This document shows positions 56,567 to 64,000 of a stretch of DNA of 64,000 nucleotides, one piece after another. Both the position numbers and the translations under genes were made by a program. The notes beneath the pieces were generated by a model that was given only the letters and a program-made list of their open reading frames with translations, searched no databases and was not told the origin of the DNA. The stretch's first letter is position 1. The number at the start of each line of letters is the position of its first letter. Source of the DNA: Bathynomus jamesi. Its lineage: Eukaryota; Arthropoda; Malacostraca; Isopoda; Cirolanidae. The DNA lies in NCBI GenBank assembly GCA_023014485.1, contig JAJOZX010001000.1:907501-971500 (forward strand), in the 5' to 3' direction.

Positions 56567-57070
56567 TTCATAAAAACTGTTTTAATAGCAGTTATTAAAA
56601 TTTCGTGAGGCCTGCATGATTGACTTGCTTAAAACCATAACCTCCTTATTGCACGAATTCACTTTGTTCGAAATAAGAATTCGCCAGCTAATTTGTCCTC
56701 ATAAAGCTGTATCTGATGTGTCCTTGACTTCAAGGAATCAATGACAATATCGTGTCTATCAACGCCATAAACTTATCATAGACATTCCTCATGAAGGGAA
56801 CCACAAAAATTCCCGTAACGGGTAAAATGGGTTTCAAAAGGATTTTCAGTTTTTCATTGTAAGCGTTGTTTCTGAGGCAAATGATCTCAAGGCACCTACC
56901 ATTATAAGGCACTCCAGTAAATTCGTACACTGAGGCACTTCAACCATCTGTTTTACGATACATTAGACAGTTTCATCAGAAGAGTTGCATAGTGTCAAAA
57001 ACGTCAACAAAATAATAAATAAATACATTCAAAAAACTAAATTTCCATCAGGTAAAATTTTATACATATA
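56566..57070. other. No gene seen
   Basis: A 67-codon minus-strand open frame (56,730-56,930) has no recognised motif and is probably chance. Confidence 0.4.
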
Positions 57071-57372
57071 CAGGGGCGTAGCCAGAATTTCTTTTCGGAA
57101 GGGATAATGTGTGTGTGTGTATATATATACAGTATATATATATATATATATATATATATTACATTTACAACATATATATTACAAGTGTGTAAATGAATAA
57201 AAACACATTCATAAATGTATTACAGTAATTAAGGTACTTGGCATGGCGTACTTACTTATACGTAATTTACTTATATTTACTTATAATTTCAAAAAACAGC
57301 ATAGAAATATCATACCTATGATTTTATTTCGAGGGCCCTGAAGCCCCCATAGCCCTCCTGTCTACGTCATTG
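57071..57372. mobile_element. hAT-type MITE
   Basis: Ends CAGGGGCGTAGCCAG and, reversed, CAATGACGTAGACAG; subterminal 'ggccctgaagccccca' block. Lies between TA-rich flanks, so the duplication is not readable. Confidence 0.65.
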
Positions 57373-57421
<49 letters not shown>

Positions 57422-58084
57422 AGTTATATAGTGGGTCGCTTGTCATACTTAAGATATTTTGTTTTGCTATCGCACGAAAGGTTAAAAGACTTTTGTGTCT
57501 ATGTCAATGGCAGGCATTTCCAACATCTGATGTAACATGTTACTTCTTTTTCAGTTATAAAAAGAAAATTTTAAAGCGGCCTACCCTGCATATAGATATA
57601 TATATATATATAAATATAATAAAAAGGACGCGCGCGCGCGTGTGTGTGTGTTGTGTGTGTGTGTGTGTGTGTGTCTGTTCCAGTCATAACTCCAAAATGG
57701 GAGCAGTTACAAACATGAAACTTCACACACATATTGATTAGGTCCCCAGGTTGTGCATCTGTGTTAATAAATAAAAAAATTAAAATTACTGGGCCCGAAG
57801 GCCCCAGCACCGCGATTAAACTACAGAAAAGAACGCAGCCGTGAAAATTTTGAGCTTCACATTGTGTCAAGATTTGTGAATCTTTATATTTTCATGACTA
57901 TAGTTTTACTGACCAAATAATTGAACCCCCAGTTACTGTCTGTTCAATTATTTGGTCAATAAAACTATAGAAAAGAACACAGTCATGAAAATCTTGAGCT
58001 TCACATTGCCGCCCGTAATAATAATCTATAATAATAAAAAGACGCAGTTCCAAACGTGAAACTTCACACACACATACTGATTAG
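57373..58084. repeat. TA, CG and GT microsatellites, inverted repeat, short direct repeat
   Basis: (TA)n 57,373-57,425; (CG)n(GT)n 57,630-57,675. An inverted repeat of about 45 bp flanks 57,930 ('gaccaaataattgaac' against 'ttcaattatttggtc'), and an 'aaaagaac.cag.c.tgaaaat' block is repeated. 'cttcacacacatattgatta' plus 'ggtcccc' recurs at 58,060-58,090, where the LINE copy 2 inserted. Confidence 0.7.
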
Positions 58085-58136
58085 GTCCCGAGGTTGTTGT
58101 TGTTGTTGTTGGTTAGCCGATCAGCCCACCCTAATC

Positions 58137-60460
58137 GAGTAAGCCGGCGGCTCGCAGGTAACCGATCGCCCTCTCCGGAGTGGACCAGTGGCTCAGCGCA
58201 CTGTGATGTTGTGTTGTGTTCCATGTTGTGCTAGAGCGGTACAGTCTGTCATAATGTGTTAAATTGTTTGTGGTGTGTCCTGGCACAGGTGGCAGGTGTC
58301 GTCTTTGGAGTTGTCTAGTCTGTGTTTATATGTCTGTAAGTTGGGGTGATGTCCACATCAGAATCGTACTAAGTTAACTCGATCCGATCTGCTCAGGCTG
58401 GTCTCTGACCTGTCAATGGGTGGCGGGTTCGCACCTAGGACCGCATTTGAACCGAGTCGTGTCAGTGTTTTGTGGGTTAGGTGTGTGTCTGTGTTTTCTG
58501 TACTGTGTGATGTCTGTGGGGCGTGGTATGGAATGGAGTATTTGGTTATAATGTCTCTCTGGTGTTACCGTAATGGTGCGAGGTGTTGGGGCATGATTGT
58601 ACATGTAGTGGCAAGGGTGTTGTAGGTTAGTTGGCGCTGCTGCCATGAATTGTGTTCCTCTCATGTCTAAATGTTCCCTAACTTTCAGTATTTTTGTTTC
58701 TGTGTGTAGGTGTTCTATTGGTGTTGTTTGAGTGCATCCTGTAATGATACGAAGTGCGTTGTTTTGTATTGTCTGTAAGGTGTTTATGTGTGTGTTTGAG
58801 ATAATGGGTGCCCAGCATGGGCTAGCATAGTCCATAACTGAGCGAATATATAGTTTGTATATGAGTGATGTTGTTTCCTGCCGGTGTCCAAAGTTTGTGC
58901 CTGTTAGTACCCTAAGCGTGTTAAGTCTTGACGTACATTTGTTTTTAATGTCCTGAATGTGGTTTGCAAAAGATAATGATGTGTTTTGTGTGACCCCAAG
59001 TATTTTGGTCCTCTGAGTGTGTGGATTGTTTGTGTTGTTTAGTGTAAGCTGTGGAGTTATCTGGTGTTCTCTTGTGTTGCTTGTAAGCAAGGTGATGGTT
59101 GATTTTGTGGGCGCTACTTTGAGTCTATTGTGTGTGAGCCAGTCTTGTATACTGTTTATGAAAATGAATGAAAATGAAAAGGTTTATTGACAGACTATAG
59201 TCCATATGACAAATATTATTAATACAATGGCAGTTCATATACTAAGGATAGAAATATATACAACTGATTAGAAATAATACTGCACTGTCGAAGTTAAGTG
59301 GAGCTACAGACAGACGTTTTCGTACCAAGAAGTCCATAGCTTAGGCCTTAGAGGATAAATGGCAGGACTTATGTATGTTTGTAGTTTATTTGTAGCGGTG
59401 TCGATGTTGTTGTGGGTGGATATTAGAGTGATGTCATCTGCATATGATGATAAGGTAAGCTTGTTATGGATGGGTGTTGGAATGTCATGCATGTATAAGT
59501 TGAACAGTGTTGGTGAGAGAACAGAGCCTTGAGGCACCCCATTCGGAAAAAGCTTGTTTTAGGATGACTTGCCATTAAATGTGACATGTGAGTATCTTCC
59601 TGAAAGCTAGTTGCTCAGCCACCTTTTGGTGTTATTGTGCATGTTTGTGTTGAGCATTTTTTTTTAATGAGAGGGAAGCGTGTGATAGCATCAAATGCTT
59701 TCCTAATGTCTATTGTTGCTAATAGTGTACGTTGAGCTGGTCGTCTGGAGTTGATGCCATCCATGATGTGCTGCGTGAGGTTAGTGAGTAATGTCGTGGT
59801 TGAGTGGTGAGGTCTGAATCCATGTTGAGAAGGCGATAGTGGTATGTGTGGGTTGGTGACTTGTAAGATTAGTCTTTCTGTTACTTTGGAAGGTGTGCAT
59901 AGTAAAGTAATGGGTCTATAGGAAGCTGGTTCTGTTGGATTTTTGTTTGGTTTGAGTAGTGTAATAATTTTACCTTGTTTCCATATGTTAGGAATAATAC
60001 AATGTTGGTATGAATATGTGCAGATGTTTGTGAGAGCTAGTATTCCCTGTGGGCCCAAGTGTTTAAGGTGTATGTTAGATATGTTGTCTGGTCCAGTAGC
60101 CTTGGAATTCTTAATGTTTTTGATGATCTTGGTGGTCTGGTCTGTATTGAAGGGTGTAATGGTCATGTCGAGTTTGTAGGTTTTCTTGTGTCTGGCTGTT
60201 TATCTGTCTGCATGTTTCTGGTTGTTGTCTCTGTTTAAGTGACTTATCTTTGCGTAGGGATTAACTAGAATGTTAACTTGTTGTGTATATGTTGGGATAT
60301 TATTTTGGCTGCGACAGATAGCCGCGTGTGAGGTGTGAATGCCGCTATTAGAGTGGGTAATGCTGTTTATAGTCTTGTATAGCCTGAATGTATCTGTGGA
60401 GTGGTTTAGTGTTGTTATGAATTTCCTAAATGTTTCTTTTTGTTTTCCTTGAGTTTGTGT
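58137..60460 (-). pseudogene. LINE RT of copy 2
   Basis: Pieces: FREFITTLN-like start (about 60,420), TKIIKNIKNSKATGPDNISN (60,100-60,150), IIPNIWKQGKIITLLKPNKN (in frame here, unlike copy 1), HGFRPHHSTTTLLTNLT, LATIDIRKAFDAITR, MPQGSVLSPTLFNLYMH, LSSYADDITLISTHNN (59,410), and the thumb at 59,000-59,090. Frame breaks near 59,620, 59,390 and 58,410 disable it. Confidence 0.85.
59161..59370 (-). repeat. LINE 3'-tail repeat, copy 2
   Basis: Same sequence as 22,114-22,335. It interrupts the RT of LINE copy 2 after ACTGTTTATG; TTATG flanks both sides, a possible 5-bp duplication. Confidence 0.8.
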
Positions 60461-60483
60461 CTTTTTGTTCGTCCCGAGGTTGT

Positions 60484-60672
60484 GCACCTGGGTTAGGTTC
60501 ATTGAATGCCAGGTTAGGTCAACTGTACACCCTTGACGATTTGTTAGGTTAGGTCCGGAGGCTGTGCACCTGGGTGTTAATAAATAAAATAATTAATTTA
60601 AAAAAAATTAAATGACGTCATCAAGATCAACGTCATTACGTGTATAATATATATATATATTATATATATATA
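60484..60672. repeat. Fragment of the GGTTAGGTT fold-back family, then (TA)n
   Basis: 'gggttaggttcattgaatg', 'ccaggttaggtcaactgtac' and 'acccttgacgat' match the arms at 16.5 and 61.6 kb. TGACGTCA at about 60,612. Confidence 0.7.
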
Positions 60673-61572
60673 TTAGGGTGGCCCTTATTTTTCGAAATTG
60701 CAAATTTCACTGTCTCACCCCCTCAATATTTTCCATTTGACCAAAAAAAAAAAAATGTGCAAAATCTCAAGTAATTATAAATATTCTTATTGGTCCCGCA
60801 CAAGGACTCAAATTTAGTTAATTATTGAAACATAAATACACGAATTTTTTATTAGCGTTCCATTATAAGGGCAAATAACAGCAGTTAAAGAACAGCATAA
60901 ACTAAAATAGACATTGACTACTGATTAAGTAGAAACTGAATTGAACTAAACATTTTAGGACTGAAAGCATAGTAAATTTTGCCTAGTAGGGATGGTTGCT
61001 TATGAGGTCCCCCTAAATATTAATTGATTTAATAAAACTTCCTTGGTAAACGTTTTATATTAATAGAAAAAAAATGCGGGGGTGAGACCCCCAAATTTTG
61101 GTTGATTGGGTTGTTCTTATATTTATAAGAACCACCCAATCAACCAAAATTTGGGAGTTTCACCACCGCATTTTTTTTCTATTAATGTAGAACGTGTACC
61201 AAAGAAGTTTTATTAAAATCAATTAATATTTAGGGGGACCTCATAAGCAACCATCCCTACTAGGCAAAATTTACTATGCTTTCAGTCCTAAAATGTTTAG
61301 TTCAATTCAGTTTCTACTTAATCAGGAGGCAATGTCTATTTTAGTTTATGCTGTTCTTTAACTGCTGTTATTTGCCCTTATAATGGAACGCTAATAAAAA
61401 ATTCGTGTATTTATGTTTCAATAATTAACTAAATTTGAGTCCTTGTGCGGCACCAATAAGAATATTTATAATTACTTGAGATTTTGCGCATTTTGTTTTT
61501 TTGTCAAATGGAATATATTGATGGGGTGAGACGGTGAAATTTTCAATTTCGAAAAATAAGGGCCACCTTAAT
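60673..61572. repeat. 900-bp near-perfect palindrome (fold-back element)
   Basis: The arms 60,673-61,122 and 61,123-61,572 are reverse complements with only scattered mismatches; the centre is GTTCTTATATTTATAAGAAC. Ends TTAGGGTGGCCC and GGGCCACCTTAA. No coding capacity. Flanked by TA-rich sequence, with TTA as a possible duplication. Confidence 0.95.
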
Positions 61573-61599
61573 ATATTTATATATCGAAACCTATGGTAA

Positions 61600-61875
61600 A
61601 ATTATTGAATACTCAGTTAGGTTCATTGAATGCCAGGTTAGGTCATCTGTACGCCCTTGACGATTGGTTAGGTTAAGTTGTGATATTTTCGTTAGCTTTA
61701 ACGAAAATATCGCAACTTACTGTAACCTAACCAATCGTCAAGGGCGTACAATTAACCTAACCGGGCATTCAATTAACCTACCCCGGCATTCAATTAACCT
61801 AATCGGGCATTCATTTGACCGAACCAGGCATTTAATTAACCTAATCGGGCATTCAGTTTACCTAACCGGGCATAT
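61600..61875. repeat. Short fold-back plus 24-bp tandem repeats
   Basis: Left arm 'gacgattggttaggttaag...gatattttcgttagc', right arm its complement, centred near 61,692. The right side carries about six tandem units of 'attaacctaaccgggcattc'. Related to the 16.2-kb fold-back. Confidence 0.85.
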
Positions 61876-61882
61876 ATATATA

Positions 61883-63273
61883 CAGTGCCCGCGAAAAGTA
61901 TCCGATCACCCTTGAAATTTGTATTTTTTACATAAAAAACAATGTTTAAATGTATACTAACCTTATATTAGTATTTTGTCATCTGTCCTTTGGTTTGGAT
62001 GACTTGTTCTAGACGTTTTGGCATGGATTTAATCAAGTTTTGACAAACTTCCACTGATATTTCCTTGCACCATACCTTTTTGATGGCCTCTTGTAATTTT
62101 TCGACTGAGCCAGTGTCGTGGCATTCAACCTTATTTTTTATTATTAGCCACAGATTTTCTATCGGATTGAGATCTGGACTATTACCAGGCCAATCCAAAA
62201 TATCAAATTTATTGTCAGTAATCCATTTTGTCACTATTTTGGCCCTGTGACATGGTGCACCATCATGCATGTATGTTTTTGTCCTTTGGATTGCCATTGC
62301 CATTGGAAGTTTATCCTGTAGCATTGCTAAATACCGTGCACCATTCATAGTTGTGTTCTTCGGAAGAAAATATAAGTTTCCACGCCCATAGTAACCGAAA
62401 CAACCCCAAACCATCACACTTGGAGGGTGTTTCATTGTCTTTAGGGTGTATTTAGGGTCCATCCTATTTGAGCCAATAGGCCGGCGAACCTTTTTTGGAC
62501 AACTTCTGAATGTCAAAAATGTCGACTCATCGCTAAATAAAACCTTCTTCCAGTCATCAACAGTCCGATGAATGTATTTTTTACAAAATGCGACACGTTT
62601 TTTACGCATTTTTTCATTAATGAACGGTTTCTTAGCAGCATGGCGAGATGGTAATCCGAGTTCTTTTTGGAGCCGCTCCTGGATAGTTCGTTCAGAAACA
62701 CCAGATAACAAATTATTCATATTAAATTTTATTTCTTTCGCAGTTATTGTTGGGTTTTTCAATACTAAACGTTTCATAAGTTTGTCTGTTCGCGAATTTG
62801 TTTTTCTCGGTCTGCCAGATCGTTTTTTAGGGACTGGCGTGGTTAGGCCACCATTGTTCTTAGCCCGTGAAACCCATAAATTAACGGTACTTTGGGATAT
62901 GTTTAATTCCTTAGCTATCTGTCTCTGTGATTTCCCACATGCATGCAAAGCAACAATAGCACCTCGACAATCACTCTTAAGTTGTTTTTTAGCACACATT
63001 ATATATAAATTTTATTTACACCACTTTCTGTAAAAAAAAAAAAAAATCAAGAAATTTACACAAACAGTGAAATCTGACAAATTTGAGACACAGCCACCCG
63101 CAACGAAGGCTACCAGAACACTAATTTGAGAATGCGTTGGATAGCTCTCATATCAGCGAGCAACCTCAAAGTTACCAGATGTCGCTAGAACAAATAGAAA
63201 GTGAATTACGTGTCTCTGAATATCAAGGGAAAATATTGTATTTTCTTGAGTGATCGGATACATTTCGCGGGCA

Positions 63274-63276
<3 letters not shown>
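61883..63276 (-). mobile_element. Tc1 element, apparently intact
   Basis: TIRs of about 27 bp starting CAGTGCCCGCGAAAAGTATC (right end has one change, AAATG), flanked by TA at 61,881-61,882 and 63,277-63,278; 1,394 bp. It carries one uninterrupted transposase. It lies between the fold-back repeat and a (TA)n tract. Confidence 0.95.
61968..62999 (-). CDS. Tc1 transposase, intact
   Basis: 343 codons, the usual Tc1 length. Residues 1-60: first HTH (IVALHACGKSQRQIAKELNI). GRPRK hinge at residues 62-66, acting as the AT-hook-like linker and part of the nuclear signal. Second HTH residues ~70-120 (NPTITAKEIKFNMNNLLSGV). Catalytic DDE: VLFSDESTF, TYMHDGAPCH and SPDLNPIENLW, with 34 residues between second Asp and Glu (DD34E). 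Also VMVWGCFGYYGRG. By family it binds the TIRs, excises the element and reinserts it at TA. No stops or shifts. Confidence 0.95.
   Translation of the reverse strand: MCAKKQLKSDCRGAIVALHACGKSQRQIAKELNISQSTVNLWVSRAKNNGGLTTPVPKKRSGRPRKTNSRTDKLMKRLVLKNPTITAKEIKFNMNNLLSGVSERTIQERLQKELGLPSRHAAKKPFINEKMRKKRVAFCKKYIHRTVDDWKKVLFSDESTFLTFRSCPKKVRRPIGSNRMDPKYTLKTMKHPPSVMVWGCFGYYGRGNLYFLPKNTTMNGARYLAMLQDKLPMAMAIQRTKTYMHDGAPCHRAKIVTKWITDNKFDILDWPGNSPDLNPIENLWLIIKNKVECHDTGSVEKLQEAIKKVWCKEISVEVCQNLIKSMPKRLEQVIQTKGQMTKY

Positions 63277-63335
<59 letters not shown>
63277..63335. repeat. (TA)n microsatellite
   Basis: Pure TA joining the Tc1 end to the third PLE. Confidence 0.95.
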
Positions 63336-63498
63336 ATTATTTCACGAAAGTAACACGTAAAAAATATTTATGATGAATAAAACCACGAAGGAAAGGAAAC
63401 ACAGAATGGTGCTCAAGCGCTTTCGTCTAATGACATCCTCAGGAACACTGAAGTACATGAAGGGTTACAGCCTATATATAGGTTACAGAAAAAAAACA

Positions 63499-63554
<56 letters not shown>

Positions 63555-64000
63555 ATAAACGGAGAGATAAAAAAAAATTAAAAAATTATTAAACATTAAA
63601 GGATTGTGGGAGGAGCATACAAATTTGTAAGGGAAAACCTACCGATTTTTAGCACAAGATTAGCACAAGATCAAATTAATTGTTTCCAACCAATGTTATA
63701 GAAAAAAAAATACAAATTTATACTGGAAATCTGCCCGGGTTTTAGCACTTTGCCCTTCTTGTTTAGGTTCGATGTATATAAAAATAAATTTAAAAAAAAT
63801 ACGTTATTTGAGTAGCATACAAGTTTACCAAAGATTTAGCGTTCTACCCTTCTTATCTAAATCTGTTCTGAAGGAATTCAAAATAACAGGATCGAGTTGA
63901 AAAAGACCTTTGCTTATGTTGAAGTTATTTGTGAGTTGGATAATGGCAGACTCAAGAATATTTCTATTAACAATGTTGCTAGAGTGAAATAAAACTGAAG
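63336..64000 (-). mobile_element. Penelope-like element, copy 3, 3' end
   Basis: Terminal block at 63,370-63,460 in minus orientation with a TA tract (63,501-63,551), then 3' units ('ggattgtgggaggagcatac', 'gccctTCTTGTTTAGG') matching 3,480-3,760 in reverse, then the last ~55 codons of the GIY-YIG ORF from about 63,820 (like 34,168-34,350). Cut by the window edge. Confidence 0.85.

Larger units (their letters stand above)
58098..60470 (-). mobile_element. 2A LINE family, copy 2, 5'-truncated
   Basis: Flanked by a 13-bp duplication GTCCCGAGGTTGT (58,085-58,097 and 60,471-60,483). About 95% like copy 1 by eye, covering RT and the C-terminus but lacking the 2A motif and endonuclease. The 3' end is again stop codon plus (AAC)n. 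Split by a 0.2-kb LINE-tail repeat at 59,161-59,370. Confidence 0.9.

Noticed and set aside
1..64000. Integrated virus or CRISPR array
   Set aside because: No capsid, helicase, polymerase B or regular spacer-repeat pattern seen; all RTs fit LINE, PLE or gypsy elements.

Overview
The window looks like a piece of a large, repeat-choked animal genome, most likely an arthropod and quite possibly a crustacean (inference). Reasons: long (TA)n tracts, Penelope-like elements with GIY-YIG endonucleases, CR1-like LINEs, many Tc1/mariner and hAT families with clear target-site duplications (TSDs), introns with GT/AG borders, and scattered GGTTAGGTT-type motifs. I see no bacterial features, rRNA, genuine tRNA genes or CRISPR. 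Almost every recognisable reading frame belongs to a mobile element. The one plausible host-gene piece is a 126-nt internal exon at 13,610-13,735 encoding a spectrin-repeat-like helix.

Layout. 1-3,905: a scrambled Penelope-like element (PLE) split by a 2.2-kb DNA transposon (family A, 8-bp TSD). 5,052-10,383: a 5.3-kb element with ~180-bp terminal inverted repeats (TIRs) and a TAA duplication; its long frame carries a FEN1/XPG (PIN)-like nuclease signature and a C-terminal CXC cysteine module. 10,597-12,650: an interspersed repeat with a mariner element in its TA tract. 14,075-16,010: mariner and LINE debris. 16,155-20,706: a fold-back element split by a full-length 3.8-kb LINE that encodes a 2A-like motif. 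20,923-21,828: a deleted mariner. 21,913-30,783: a hAT-type element (8-bp TSD) swollen by nested insertions: LINE remnants, a small hAT, a dimeric tRNA-derived SINE and a 4.5-kb transposon that itself carries three copies of one 212-bp MITE.

30,784-41,700: a LINE tail, a hAT fragment, a second PLE with tandem 3' repeats, then a Tc1 element split by a ZMYM-like hAT element. 41,700-43,940: Ty3/gypsy pol remnants split by the 10.6-kb repeat. 44,340-49,530: CR1-like LINEs in both orientations. About 49,740-55,200: a second family A copy, itself split by two mariner-type elements and lying inside a CR1 LINE. 55,800-58,080: MITEs and simple repeats. 58,098-60,470: a second, 5'-truncated copy of the 2A LINE. 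60,673-61,572: a 900-bp near-perfect palindrome. 61,883-63,276: a Tc1 element with an uninterrupted 343-codon transposase, the most intact transposon here. 63,331-64,000: the 3' end of a third PLE.

The genes do not form pathways or operons. What ties the window together is nesting: exact TSDs let the order of insertion be read, and several insertions can be removed on paper to recover an older reading frame. No database search was possible, so family names rest on motifs, TIRs and TSDs.
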